From: Pseudomonas sp. G.S.17
Lineage (GTDB): Bacteria > Pseudomonadota > Gammaproteobacteria > Pseudomonadales > Pseudomonadaceae
Assembly: GCF_038096165.1 (NCBI RefSeq)
Contig: NZ_CP151076.1
Coordinates: 4,585,501-4,649,500, forward strand
Length of the DNA: 64,000 bases
Direction of reading: 5' to 3'
Under the pieces are notes generated by a model, which was not told the DNA's origin, ran no database searches, and saw only the letters and a program-made list of their open reading frames with translations. Below, one piece after another: positions 55,030 to 63,965 of the stretch. A program made the position numbers and the translations under genes. Each line of letters starts with the position of its first letter. Position 1 is the first letter of the stretch.

Positions 55030-56508
55030 TTATTCAGGCAGCTGCGCCAGCCCTTCATCGTCGGTCATTGCCCGCTCCAGCAGATCCGCCGGCAGGTTCT
55101 TGCTGGCACGCGCGCCGAGCAACTTGAGCTGCTCGCTGCGACTGACCAGATTGCCGCGCCCTTCTGTCAGCTTGTTGCGCGCCGCGCCGTAGGCCTTGTC
55201 CAGCTGCTGCAAGCGATTGCCGACTTCATCCAGGTCCTGAATGAACAGCACGAATTTGTCGTAAAGCCAGCCGGCGCGCTCGGCAATTTCACGGGCGTTC
55301 TGGCTCTGGCGTTCCTGTTTCCAGAGGCTGTCGATCACCCGCAAGGTCGCCAGCAGCGTCGTCGGGCTGACAATCACGATGTTGCGGTCGAAGGCTTCCT
55401 GAAACAGATTGGGTTCGGCTTGCAACGCGGCGGAAAACGCCGCCTCGATCGGCACGAACAACAACACGAAATCCAGGCTGTGCAAGCCTTCCAGGCGTTT
55501 ATAGTCTTTGCCGGACAAGCCTTTGACGTGGTTGCGCAGTGACAATACATGCTGCTTCAACGCCGCTTGACCGATAACCTCGTCGTCGGCGCTGACGTAT
55601 TGCTGGTACGCCGTCAGGCTGACTTTGGCATCGACCACCACCTGCTTGTCGCCCGGCAGCATGATCAACACATCCGGCTGAAAGCGCTCGCCGTCCGGGC
55701 CTTTGAGGCTGACTTGCGTCTGATACTCGCGGCCCTTTTCCAGACCGGCGTGTTCCAGCACCCGCTCAAGAATCAGCTCGCCCCAATTGCCTTGGGTCTT
55801 CTGGCCTTTAAGTGCGCGGGTCAGGTTGGTCGCTTCATCGCTCAGACGTTGATTGAGCTGCTGCAAACGCTCCAGCTCCTTGCTGAGGGAGAATCGCTCC
55901 CGGGCCTCCTGCTGGTAGCTTTCCTCAACGCGTTTTTCGAACGACTGAATGCGCTCCTTGAGCGGATTGAGCAATTGCCCGAGCTGCTGCTGACTGGTTT
56001 CGGCGAAGCGCTGCTCACGCTCATCGAAAATCTTCCCGGCCAGTTCGGCGAACTGGGCGCGCAGCTCGTCCCGGGAACCCTGAAGGTCATCCAGACGCTG
56101 CTGATGGCTTTCCTGCTGCTCACGCAGCTCGGCGGCCAGTGAAGCGCCGCGCGCGTCCAGCTGGCGCAACTCGGCTTCTTTGGCGGAGCGTTCGATGCTC
56201 CAGGCCTGCGCCGCGTCATGGGCACTGTCGCGTTCCTGACGCAGCAGTTCGACTTCCCGTCGCAGCGCCGCAAGATCGGCCTGCTTCTGCGCGTTGGCCT
56301 GGCTCAAGTCGCTGATTTCATCGCGACTGGCATCCAGTTGGGCGCTGAGTCCGTCCTGAGCCATTTGCGCCGTGCTCAAACGTTCGTCCAGCAATGCGTT
56401 TTCAGCCTGCTGGCGAACCAGTTTGCGCTGGAACTGCCAGGCCAAGGCCAGTAACGGTATCGCCGCTGCACCAAGCCCCAATAAAAGGCTGGTCAAGTCC
56501 ATCGCCAT
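55030..56508 (-). CDS. rmuC: DNA recombination protein RmuC
   Basis: The 492-residue protein starts with a membrane anchor (residues about 5-25), then a long coiled coil (residues 30-210, ALLDERLSTAQMAQDGLSAQ onwards), then the RmuC nuclease-like domain: LKGQKTQGNWGELILERVLE, the PD-(D/E)xK-like FQPDVLIMLPGDKQVVVDAK, and FVLLFVPIEAAFSAAL and ATLRVIDSLWKQERQSQNAR. RmuC limits inversions at short repeats in E. coli. AGGAG precedes ATG 56508. It stands alone. Confidence 0.92.
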   Translation of the reverse strand: MAMDLTSLLLGLGAAAIPLLALAWQFQRKLVRQQAENALLDERLSTAQMAQDGLSAQLDASRDEISDLSQANAQKQADLAALRREVELLRQERDSAHDAAQAWSIERSAKEAELRQLDARGASLAAELREQQESHQQRLDDLQGSRDELRAQFAELAGKIFDEREQRFAETSQQQLGQLLNPLKERIQSFEKRVEESYQQEARERFSLSKELERLQQLNQRLSDEATNLTRALKGQKTQGNWGELILERVLEHAGLEKGREYQTQVSLKGPDGERFQPDVLIMLPGDKQVVVDAKVSLTAYQQYVSADDEVIGQAALKQHVLSLRNHVKGLSGKDYKRLEGLHSLDFVLLFVPIEAAFSAALQAEPNLFQEAFDRNIVIVSPTTLLATLRVIDSLWKQERQSQNAREIAERAGWLYDKFVLFIQDLDEVGNRLQQLDKAYGAARNKLTEGRGNLVSRSEQLKLLGARASKNLPADLLERAMTDDEGLAQLPE

Positions 56509-56609
56509 AGAGACTCCTGGTGTCTGTCTCGAGCCACTGACAGTAAAAGCATGCCGAACTCATAATTCCCGGCATTATGCGCAGAACAGCGGTTTGCGCC
56601 AGCAGCGAC

Positions 56610-57032
56610 TCAGAAACGGTTCAGTTGGCCGAGCAGTCGCTGCGCGTCGAGTGAACCTTTGGCTGAAGCCAGTTCGAGCCAGTGCCGGGCCTGGCGAGGT
56701 TCGCTGATGGGGGCCTGCGTACACAGGCGGCCGTATTCGTATTGCGCATTGCAATCGCCAGCCCGAGCGGCCTGACGCAGCAGTTCGTGACCGATGCGCC
56801 GATCACGGGCGTTGCCACAATCATGGCAGAGCATCGTACCCAAGCGGCTCTGCGCCACCACGACCCCTTGGCGCGCCGGCTGCTTGAGCAGGCGACCGGC
56901 AAAATGCTTGACGCTCGGTTTGCTGCCCAGACGCGGACTGTCCAGCAGCCACAAAGCAACGCGCAACGAAAACCGTGGAGGTTCGTTTGAAGAAGTTCGA
57001 GGCTCTGGAGATGGATCAGGACGCGGTTTCAT
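56610..57032 (-). CDS. Sel1-like repeat protein
   Basis: The 140-residue protein has a proline-rich N-terminus and then at least two Sel1-like helical repeats: ARQGVVVAQSRLGTMLCHD and AARAGDCNAQYEYGRLCTQ, and LASAKGSLDAQRLLGQL. Sel1 repeats are protein-interaction scaffolds. There is no clear signal peptide. The start may be ATG 57032 or the GTG two codons earlier (57038); neither has a strong ribosome site. Confidence 0.75.
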   Translation of the reverse strand: MKPRPDPSPEPRTSSNEPPRFSLRVALWLLDSPRLGSKPSVKHFAGRLLKQPARQGVVVAQSRLGTMLCHDCGNARDRRIGHELLRQAARAGDCNAQYEYGRLCTQAPISEPRQARHWLELASAKGSLDAQRLLGQLNRF

Positions 57033-57944
57033 AAACACTGCGGGGGCAAATCAGGAGGCGCGCAACTCTACACTTTTTCTCGCAGAGGTAAAGTCCCGCA
57101 CACCAAGATGCCCGAAATAGAGCAAGCGCTTGGGACAATCCACAGAACCTGTGGATAACTCAGTGGACAACCGTACTTTAACTCTCGCAAACGTAGGCAG
57201 AATGGGGCCTGCGCTCAAACTGACGATTTTTTCACCAGTTAAAAAAAACGATGTTTTTCATTGACTTAATAATTCACCACGGTAAATCAAGCTCTTAGGA
57301 GCGGTTGTGACAGTGATGTGGCAGCATCGTCGCGCAATGTGCACAACTCCATTTCCAACCGCTATGAGACACGGTTCTCGTCATTGCAAATCGGCATTGA
57401 GCGCGACTCGTTTTCAATCAGGACGGCGCTTGCGTGGCAGATTTTTTTGCCCACCTTAAATTTATTCTGCATTGCCCCTTTCAATGCAGAAGGTGATCGG
57501 TTAGCATTGTCGCCGTTAGTACCAAGCTGAAAGTCAATTCTGGTCGAATAATCCCCCCGACAAGCATCCTTCCGATTCGAAGGTGTTGTTGCCAATAAGG
57601 GATCGACCACCTCGATGGTTTCCAGACATGAACCCTACGCGCTGATTACCCACTTACGGGAGCTGTAGCGTAAAAAGTTTCATGGCCTGATAGAACCAGC
57701 CTGCAAATTGATCAGGATCTGCACCCAGAGCGGCGAACCTTTGCTCTTGTTGTGTTGCCTGCCCTCCTAAGTACCTACCGGTCAGCCCGAGCGCCATACA
57801 ATCCAGCGCGCTTCAACTGTCTGCTTTGTTCCAGTCAGGTTCTTCGCCCTGCCCTACCTGAAAATAACAGGTGTCGGCCCGCGTTTACTGGGACGTTTTA
57901 TTTTTGCACGGCCTTATTCCGTGTTGTTCAGGAACACCATAACC
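57033..57944. other. About 0.9 kb without a supportable gene
   Basis: Frames of 60-80 codons exist on both strands (57318-57530 plus, 57362-57610 minus) but lack ribosome sites and recognised motifs. A DnaA-like TTATCCACA occurs on the minus strand at 57151-57159. A stretch near 57230-57290 is A/T-rich (ttaaaaaaaacgatg). The last part should hold the promoter of the DUF3509 gene. I see no recognised sRNA. Confidence 0.4.
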
Positions 57945-58169
57945 ATGACTACTCATACACAGACTCAGGATGCCATCCGCACCCTTACTCACGCTTTCGC
58001 ACCAATGAACTGCCTGATCATGGCTGCTCGCAAAGGCTGCTTCAGCTTCACCATCGTCAACGAACACGGCATCGCGCGTCACAGCGAACGCCTGTACCCC
58101 GATCAATACTCCAGCGCCGAGCCGCTGCAGGCCGTGATCGAGCGTACCCGTCAGGCACTGGTTGCCTGA
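57945..58169 (+). CDS. DUF3509 small protein
   Basis: The 74-residue soluble protein has TQDAIRTLTHAFAPMNCLIM, ARKGCFSFTIVNEHGIARHS and ERLYPDQYSSAEPLQAVIER, the pattern of the Pseudomonas-restricted DUF3509 family by memory. The start ATG 57945 is preceded by CAGGAA at about 12 bases; the frame also opens at 57921. Function unknown. A strong terminator follows, so it is a monocistronic gene. Confidence 0.8.
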   Translation: MTTHTQTQDAIRTLTHAFAPMNCLIMAARKGCFSFTIVNEHGIARHSERLYPDQYSSAEPLQAVIERTRQALVA

Positions 58170-58206
58170 TAGAGACCGAGCACTGAGCGCCGCTCAGCCG
58201 GTCAAG

Positions 58207-58240
58207 AAAGCCCCGCCCCTCGAAAGGCGGGGCTTTTTTT
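58207..58240 (+). terminator. Rho-independent terminator of the DUF3509 gene
   Basis: AAGCCCCGCC and GGCGGGGCTT pair around CCTCGAAA, followed by T8. It starts 38 bases past the stop. Confidence 0.95.
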
Positions 58241-58385
58241 CGTCCGTTTTTCGGCGTTATGAATCAGTCGAAAATCCGAGCTGCCTATCGCCAAGGGATA
58301 TATAGAGAGCAGTGCTAAACGGGAAATAATTTAAAAACAGGATATTAGACGCAATAGATGACACTACACTTCAACTTGAGCGGCG

Positions 58386-58943
58386 ATGCCGCTTCCGGCG
58401 AGCCTGATCCGATTCATCGCTGCCACGCGCCAGGCTCGTTGGCCACTAGCTCCCGAGGGTGTCATGGGAATTGCAGCCGGTGATCTATCTCGACACGTTA
58501 TTCGGCCGACATTGATGTATCTCGATCGTCATAGTGCTTGCGCCGAATCCTTCCTGCTTGGTGTTGCCGCCAGCCAGTCAGCCTTGGGCGCCGCCCTCGA
58601 CAGCCGACGTGGCCATGGCCTGTATTGCATCCCTGAACTACGACACCGACAGATCTGGGACAACTACCTGGCCCTCGATCCTGAACTGGCCAGCCGGGTG
58701 CGCGGCCTCGCCAGCCAGCATGCGTTCCTCACCGGGCCGCACCTGGAGCTGACCGTCAACCTGCGCTACTCCACCGCCATCGCCTGGTTAATGGTCGAAG
58801 CCCATGGGGTTTTTCTGCCCAGCGACGAAAACCCGCTGCTGATGGCTAAAATCTGGCGAGAAATATTTGAGCCCCAGGGACGTTTGAGGGACTTCATCAG
58901 TGCGTGGCAAAGTTGTGTCGCACCGCTTTCCTATCCCGTGTGA
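58386..58943 (+). CDS. Hypothetical protein with lysozyme-like sequence pattern
   Basis: The 185-residue protein has VIRPTLMYLDRHSACAESFL, LGVAASQSALGAALDSRRGH, GLYCIPELRHRQIWDNYLAL and LTVNLRYSTAIAWLMVEAHG. Phage-encoded lysozyme-like proteins that I recall show the same order (LLLGTAAQESGLG ... GLYQIEPATHDDIW ... NLRYATAIA), where the glutamate of QES would be catalytic. Here that position is serine (SQSALG), so activity may be lost. There is no signal peptide. The start may instead be ATG 58464 (MGIAAGDLSRH), preceded by GAGGG. It lies before fadL, as PA1289 does in P. aeruginosa by memory. Confidence 0.65.
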   Translation: MPLPASLIRFIAATRQARWPLAPEGVMGIAAGDLSRHVIRPTLMYLDRHSACAESFLLGVAASQSALGAALDSRRGHGLYCIPELRHRQIWDNYLALDPELASRVRGLASQHAFLTGPHLELTVNLRYSTAIAWLMVEAHGVFLPSDENPLLMAKIWREIFEPQGRLRDFISAWQSCVAPLSYPV

Positions 58944-59094
58944 ACAGGCGTGTGGAAAATCACGTTAGCGGGAGATCCCACCACATTATGAGGATTGTCC
59001 TACAAGAATCGCTCTAACTCGCGACATTCAGGCTATAGCGCATTGCTAAAAATGTTGGTAATTTCCGCGCGGTGATCAACACGGAGTTCTAATA

Positions 59095-60369
59095 ATGAAA
59101 AAAGTAATGCTCAAGACCACACTTAGCCTCGCAGTCAGCCTGGTCTCTTCTCAATTGTTCGCTGCCGGTTTCGCAATCAACGAGCAGAGTATCAGCGGGA
59201 TGGGGACCGGTTTTGCCGGCCGCTCTTCTTCTGCAGATGATGCCAGTACTGTATTCGGCAACCCCGCCGGGATGTCCCGCCTGAAGAGCGAACAAGTGAG
59301 TGTTGGCGCAGCCGCCATCATCGCCAAGACCGATATCAAGCACGGTCGTGGCACTTTCGGCGGCAGTAACGATGGCGATATGGTACCGGTCGTCGGCGTT
59401 CCGATGGGCTACTACGTAAAACCTATCGATGATCACTGGGCATTTGGCGTGGGTGTCTATGTTCCTTTCGGTCTGGTTACCGACTATGAAAGCGGCTTCG
59501 CGGGCCGTTACTGGGCCGACAAGAGCCACGTTCAGGTAATTACCTTTCAACCGACCGTCAGCTACGCCTTCAACGACAAGGTTTCCATCGGATTCGGCCC
59601 GACCATCAACCGCATCGACGGTGAACTGACCTCCTCCACGCTGACTGCCGCTACTCCGGGCCGCAACGATGGCAAGGTCAAGATCAAAGGTGATGACACT
59701 GCGCTCGGCTTCAACGTCGGCATCCTGGTTCAGGCCACCGACACCACGCGCCTGGGCCTGACCTACCACTCCAAGGTCGATTACAAACTCGAAGGCAAAA
59801 CCAAGGTCCAGGGCGCTGGCTTCGGCCCGTTCAGCGGCCAGAAGTACGATGCTTCGCTGGACATCAGCACGCCTGAGTCGGTCGACTTCTCGATCACGCA
59901 GCAGCTCGACGAAAACTGGACTGTCTACGCTGGCAGCACCTGGACTCGCTGGAGCCGTCTGGAAGACATCACCGTCAACAACGATGGCGTTCCACGTCAG
60001 CTCGGTGGTTCGACTGGCGCCATCGGCACGATTTCCGAAGAGCAGAACTGGCACGACACCTGGGCACATGCCATCGGTGCCTCGTACAAGGTCAACAAAG
60101 AATGGACCTTGCGCACCGGTTTCTCGGTGGATCAGGCGCCGACCAACAACACCAACCGTTCGCCACGCATCCCGACCGGCGACCGCAAGGTACTCAGCCT
60201 GGGCGCTGGCTGGAGCCCGACCGACAACATGACCATCGACGTGGCGTATTCGTACCTGCACGAAGACAAAGCCAAGATTCGTGATGCCAGCTCGACCAAG
60301 GGCGTGTACAGCGCTGACTTCCAGAACAGCGCACACGGCCTGGGTACTTCGGTCACCTATCGCTTCTGA
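59095..60369 (+). CDS. FadL-type outer-membrane long-chain fatty acid transporter
   Basis: The 424-residue protein has a signal peptide (MKKVMLKTTLSLAVSLVSSQ, cleavage after FA) and the FadL N-terminal hatch motif FAINEQSISGMGTGFAGRSS, DASTVFGNPAGMSRL. The beta-barrel end includes VTYRF with terminal aromatic residue F, needed for outer membrane insertion. It takes up hydrophobic compounds across the outer membrane. ACGGAG lies upstream of the ATG and a terminator follows. Confidence 0.93.
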   Translation: MKKVMLKTTLSLAVSLVSSQLFAAGFAINEQSISGMGTGFAGRSSSADDASTVFGNPAGMSRLKSEQVSVGAAAIIAKTDIKHGRGTFGGSNDGDMVPVVGVPMGYYVKPIDDHWAFGVGVYVPFGLVTDYESGFAGRYWADKSHVQVITFQPTVSYAFNDKVSIGFGPTINRIDGELTSSTLTAATPGRNDGKVKIKGDDTALGFNVGILVQATDTTRLGLTYHSKVDYKLEGKTKVQGAGFGPFSGQKYDASLDISTPESVDFSITQQLDENWTVYAGSTWTRWSRLEDITVNNDGVPRQLGGSTGAIGTISEEQNWHDTWAHAIGASYKVNKEWTLRTGFSVDQAPTNNTNRSPRIPTGDRKVLSLGAGWSPTDNMTIDVAYSYLHEDKAKIRDASSTKGVYSADFQNSAHGLGTSVTYRF

Positions 60370-60412
60370 TACAGCGAACCCGGCAGGCTGAAAAAGCTAC
60401 CGTCCGGTTCAC

Positions 60413-60440
60413 AAAAAGCCCCGCAATTGCGGGGCTTTTT
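60413..60440 (+). terminator. Bidirectional terminator between fadL-like and peroxidase genes
   Basis: AAAAAGCCCCGC and GCGGGGCTTTTT are perfect arms around AATT, with A and T runs on each side, serving both converging genes. Confidence 0.93.
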
Positions 60441-60457
60441 GCTGCATGGCAAGCAGA

Positions 60458-61009
60458 TCAAGGCTTGGAGGCAATCGCTTTTTCGACGGCCGCGATCAGC
60501 TCCGGATCATCCGGCGTGGTCAGACTGGAGAAGTTGGCGATGACCTTGCCCTGACGATCGATGACGTATTTATAGAAGTTCCAGCGCGGCGCGCTGCTTT
60601 GCTCGGCGAGCACCTTGAACAGGTGCGTCGCATCCGGACCTTTGACAATCTGCGGCTCGGTCATGGTGAAGGTCACGCCGTAATTCACGTAGCAGACCTT
60701 GGCCGTTTCTTCGCCATCCCTGGATTCCTGCTTGAAGTCGTTGGACGGTACACCGACCACTTCCAGCCCTTGGCCCTTGAAGCGTTGATTGAGCGCCTCC
60801 AGGCTTTTGAACTGCGGCGCGAAGCCACAGAAACTGGCGGTATTGACCACCAGCATCGGCTTGCCGGCGAAGCGCTGGCACAAGTCGATATTTTCCTTGG
60901 CGCGCAATTTGGGCAGCTCGCCCTGCAACAACGACGGACATTCGGCGGCCAGCGCCGGACCAGCCATGGCAAGCATAAGCGGCGAGAGAGAAAGCCAGCG
61001 AAGGGTCAT
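60458..61009 (-). CDS. Exported glutathione-peroxidase-like protein
   Basis: The 183-residue protein begins with a signal peptide ([20 protein letters not shown], cleavage after AA), then the thioredoxin fold with the peroxidatic cysteine in [40 protein letters not shown] and [12 protein letters not shown]. It is a Cys-type, not selenium, enzyme and should act in the periplasm on hydroperoxides. The start at ATG 61009 gives a proper signal peptide; the frame extends to 61057. It is followed upstream by a 39-residue membrane protein and an MFS gene. Confidence 0.9.
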   Translation of the reverse strand: MTLRWLSLSPLMLAMAGPALAAECPSLLQGELPKLRAKENIDLCQRFAGKPMLVVNTASFCGFAPQFKSLEALNQRFKGQGLEVVGVPSNDFKQESRDGEETAKVCYVNYGVTFTMTEPQIVKGPDATHLFKVLAEQSSAPRWNFYKYVIDRQGKVIANFSSLTTPDDPELIAAVEKAIASKP

Positions 61010-61127
61010 ACGGCACCTGAGCGCACGGAAGGCGCGATAGTTATTGTCTGTCGACACGCTACCCTTCGTAGCAATAAATGCCTAGTCGAACGGATAACGT
61101 CGGCCGTGCGGATTCTGCCTTTCAGCG

Positions 61128-61247
61128 TCAGCAAGCACCCATGCCCAACTGCAACGCAGCCAGACCGACGCCTTGCCACGCCCACCAGACCAGCGTCAGC
61201 AACAGCGCAATGCCGAAGCCGGCGCCCCAGCTCCAAAGCCTGTTCAC
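61128..61247 (-). CDS. 39-residue membrane protein coupled to the MFS gene
   Basis: MNRLWSWGAGFGIALLLTLV followed by WWAWQGVGLAALQLGMGAC, one membrane helix with basic N-terminus. The start is GTG 61245-61247, overlapping the MFS stop TGA by four bases (GTGA), so translational coupling is likely. Too short for usual gene callers. I recall similar tiny proteins after this MFS gene in other Pseudomonas but assign no function. It may be a subunit or modifier of the transporter. Confidence 0.65.
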   Translation of the reverse strand: MNRLWSWGAGFGIALLLTLVWWAWQGVGLAALQLGMGAC

Positions 61248-62452
61248 AGCGCGCTCCCCTGCATTTGCAATCGCGCCACGGGACGCTCGCGAACCGGCCA
61301 GTTAAGCGCAGCCGCCAGCAGGCTGAGCAGGATCGACACCTGCCAGATCAAGTCGTAATTTCCGGTCCGGTCATACACTACGCCACCCAGCCAACCGCCG
61401 AGAAAGGCGCCCAACTGGTGGAACAGGAACACAATGCCACCGAGCATCGACAGGTTGCGCACGCCAAACAGCGTGGCGACCGTGCCATTGGTCAGCGGCA
61501 CCGTCGAGAGCCAGAGCAGGCCCATCGCCACACCGAACAGATACGCCGTGGTCTCGCTCAACGGCACCCACAGGAACAGTGCAATCACCACCGCTCGCAG
61601 CAAATACAAACTGGTCAACAGGCGCGGCTTGGACATCCGCCCGCCCAGCCAGCCCGCCGTATAGGTCCCGAAGATATTGAACAGACCGATCAGCGCCAGC
61701 ACCGTGGTACCAACCTTGGCGGGCAAATGCTGATCCACCAGATAGGCCGGCAGATGCACGCCGATGAACACCACCTGGAAGCCACAGACGAAAAAGCCCA
61801 GGGCCAGCAACCAGAAGCCGGAATGCGAACAGGCTTCATGCAGCGCTTCACGCAGGGTCTGCTCGCCACCGACCAAGGCGGTAGGAACGTCCTTGAGCAT
61901 CATTACCAGCGGCAGGATCAACGCAACCAGCACGCCCAACACCAGCAACGCACTGGACCAGCCCAGCCAGCTGATCAATCCCAGCGTGCCGGGCAACATG
62001 GCGAACTGGCCGAACGATCCGGCGGCGCTGGCGATCCCCATGCCCATGCTGCGTTTTTCCGCAGGCAGCGCGCGCCCGACCACACCGAGAATCACTGAAA
62101 ACGAAGTGCCTGACAGACCAATGCCAATCAACAGGCCGGCGCTCAAAGACAAACTCAAGGGCGAGTCAGCCATGCTCATGGTCATCAAGCCAATGGCATA
62201 GAGAACCCCGCCGACGAACACCACTTTGGCGGCGCCGAAACGGTCAGCCAGCGCACCTGCAAACGGCTGCGCCAGGCCCCACATCAGGTTTTGGAAGGCA
62301 ATGGCAAAGGCAAACACCTCGCGGCCCCAGCCGAAATCGGCGCTCATGGGCGCCAGGAACAAACCGAAGCCATGCCTTGTCCCCAATGACAGCGCAAGAA
62401 TCAGCGCGCTGCCCAACAGGATCCAACCACTAGTACGCCAAACCGATGTCAT
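61244..62452 (-). CDS. Major facilitator superfamily transporter
   Basis: The 402-residue protein has twelve membrane helices; MTSVWRTSGWILLGSALILA opens it and LSLGTRHGFGLFLAPMSADF follows. Its MFS motif A-like loop is GALADRFGAAKVVFVG after helix 2 and GGRMSKPRLL after helix 8. It belongs to the monocarboxylate/OFA-like set by general look. The substrate is unknown. Start ATG 62452 has GGAG; the frame opens at 62533. It is followed by the 39-residue protein. Confidence 0.9.
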   Translation of the reverse strand: MTSVWRTSGWILLGSALILALSLGTRHGFGLFLAPMSADFGWGREVFAFAIAFQNLMWGLAQPFAGALADRFGAAKVVFVGGVLYAIGLMTMSMADSPLSLSLSAGLLIGIGLSGTSFSVILGVVGRALPAEKRSMGMGIASAAGSFGQFAMLPGTLGLISWLGWSSALLVLGVLVALILPLVMMLKDVPTALVGGEQTLREALHEACSHSGFWLLALGFFVCGFQVVFIGVHLPAYLVDQHLPAKVGTTVLALIGLFNIFGTYTAGWLGGRMSKPRLLTSLYLLRAVVIALFLWVPLSETTAYLFGVAMGLLWLSTVPLTNGTVATLFGVRNLSMLGGIVFLFHQLGAFLGGWLGGVVYDRTGNYDLIWQVSILLSLLAAALNWPVRERPVARLQMQGSAL

Positions 62453-62574
62453 GCTTATTCTCCAGGCAGAGCCGGCCAAGTTGGTACGCGGATATACCCG
62501 TAACAGGATGTGTGCAAGGGATGATGGTGTCAATGTTGACGACCCGCGCCGTCGCCCAGCGTCACGCCGATGTC

Positions 62575-62655
62575 GTTGGAGGCTTGCCCGCGAATCAGGC
62601 GCGGCGGCGGGCCAGATATACCGCGTTATCGTTCTTCGCGAGCAAGCTCGGCTCC
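62575..62655. repeat. REPIN-like repeat pair between cobS and the MFS gene
   Basis: GTTGGAGGCTTGCCCGCGAA and TTCGCGAGCAAGCTCGGCTC are inverted variants of the dispersed repeats also found at 34.8, 49.8 and 51.1 kb. The pair is degenerate. Confidence 0.7.
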
Positions 62656-62662
62656 CGCGGGC

Positions 62663-63391
62663 TTAAACCACCACCGCCAGCAACACCGCCACTTCCAGCA
62701 ACTCCAGCATCGCACCCGCGGTATCGCCGGTGCTGCCGCCCAGTCGCTGCAGCATCAAATGCCGCAGCCAGAAGAAGCCGACTAAAACGCTAAGCAGCGC
62801 CAGCAATCCGGAGACTCCCGCGATCAACACACACACCAATGCGCTGACCAGCAAGACCTGCTGACCGGCTTTGCGCGGCAAGTGATCGGCCAAGGCCTGG
62901 CCCAGGCCACCGGCGCGCACATAAGGTGTGCCAAGGAACAAACCCAGCATCGCCGCGCGGCCAATCAACGGCGCGAGCAGCAAACCCAGCGGCTGATGAT
63001 TTTCGATCAACGCCATGAGCGCGCTGAACTTGAGCAGCAACACCAGCACCAGCGTCACCACCGCAATCGGTCCGCTGCGCGGGTCTTTCATGATGGTCAG
63101 CGTGCGCTCGCGATCACCAAAGCCGCCAAGCCAGGCGTCGGCGCTGTCGGCCAGACCGTCCAGATGCAGGCCACCGCTGAGCAACACCCAGGCGGTCAGC
63201 AGCAACGCCGCATGAAGCATCAGCGGTGCGCCGTCGAGCAGTGCATTCAACGCCAGCAACAGCACGCCGAACAGCCCACCGACCAGCGGATAGAACAGCA
63301 ACGAGCGGCCCAGTTCCTGCGGTTGCGGCATGCCGGGCAGGCGAATCGGCAGACTGCTGAGAAATTGCAGGGCTATCCAGAACGGCAACAT
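62663..63391 (-). CDS. cobS: Adenosylcobinamide-GDP ribazoletransferase (cobalamin synthase)
   Basis: The 242-residue polytopic enzyme joins adenosylcobinamide-GDP and alpha-ribazole to form cobalamin. Visible are FLSSLPIRLPGMPQPQELGR, the metal/phosphate motif LSGGLHLDGLADSADAWLGG and GDRERTLTIMKDPRSGPIAV, as in CobS/CobV. The start is ATG 63391, two bases before the cobC stop ends, with GGAGGG upstream; the frame opens at 63454 in cobC. It is the third gene of the cobT-cobC-cobS unit. Confidence 0.95.
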   Translation of the reverse strand: MLPFWIALQFLSSLPIRLPGMPQPQELGRSLLFYPLVGGLFGVLLLALNALLDGAPLMLHAALLLTAWVLLSGGLHLDGLADSADAWLGGFGDRERTLTIMKDPRSGPIAVVTLVLVLLLKFSALMALIENHQPLGLLLAPLIGRAAMLGLFLGTPYVRAGGLGQALADHLPRKAGQQVLLVSALVCVLIAGVSGLLALLSVLVGFFWLRHLMLQRLGGSTGDTAGAMLELLEVAVLLAVVV

Positions 63392-63392
63392 C

Positions 63393-63965
63393 TCAACCCT
63401 CCGTGAGCAAACCGCCCGCCGCGACCGTAATCGCCAGCAGCGCGCCATGCCCAACCTGAACTTGCAGCAGTTGTTCCCGAGGCAAACCCCGCGCTTGAGC
63501 GAGCAACAAACGCATGACCCCGCCGTGACTGATCAGCAGCACGCGTTCGCCGCGATACTTCTCATGCAAGCGCTGCACTGCGGCCAAGACCCGCGTCGAG
63601 AACGCAAGCACCGGCTCGCCATTGGGCGGCGTAAAGCTGTAGGGATCAGCCCAGAACAATCCCAGCCCTTCGGCATCGGTTTCCATGAGCTGTGCGGCGC
63701 TGCGCCCTTCCCAATCGCCGAAATGCAGTTCCTGCAGCGCCGGTTCCCGGCTCAATGGCAGCGCCAGTTGTTCGGCCAGTTCTTCGGCGAAACGCGCGCA
63801 GCGTTGCAAAGGCGAGCTGACGATCCGGTCCCATGGACCGCCTTCGACCACCGCCGCGCGCATCTGCGTCCAGCCGATATCGGTCAAGGCATCATCAAGG
63901 CTGCCGCGCATGCCGCCGCCGAGTTCGGTTTCGCCGTGGCGCAGCAGGTCCAGGTGCAAGGTCAT
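63393..63965 (-). CDS. cobC: Alpha-ribazole phosphatase family histidine phosphatase
   Basis: The 190-residue protein has the phosphohistidine motif LDLLRHGETELGGGMRGSLD at the N-terminus, VSSPLQRCARFAEELAEQLA and VLLISHGGVMRLLLAQARGL with the second histidine. It removes phosphate from alpha-ribazole phosphate. Its ATG overlaps the cobT stop (ATGA) and cobS follows, which supports cobC over a generic phosphoglycerate mutase. Confidence 0.92.
   Translation of the reverse strand: MTLHLDLLRHGETELGGGMRGSLDDALTDIGWTQMRAAVVEGGPWDRIVSSPLQRCARFAEELAEQLALPLSREPALQELHFGDWEGRSAAQLMETDAEGLGLFWADPYSFTPPNGEPVLAFSTRVLAAVQRLHEKYRGERVLLISHGGVMRLLLAQARGLPREQLLQVQVGHGALLAITVAAGGLLTEG

Noticed and set aside
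57147..57160. DnaA-box-like TTATCCACA as a sign of a replication origin
   Set aside because: Only one box is visible, with no dnaA, gidA or cluster of boxes nearby, so chance is more likely.
57318..57610. Open frames of 70 and 82 codons on the two strands
   Set aside because: They lack ribosome sites and motifs and overlap each other; no protein family is recognised.
59089..60336. 415-codon minus-strand frame
   Set aside because: It is antisense to the FadL-type gene, which has a signal peptide and hatch motif.
60446..62098. 550-codon plus-strand frame, glutamine/arginine-rich
   Set aside because: It is antisense to the peroxidase and MFS genes; the composition is an artefact of reading membrane codons backwards.
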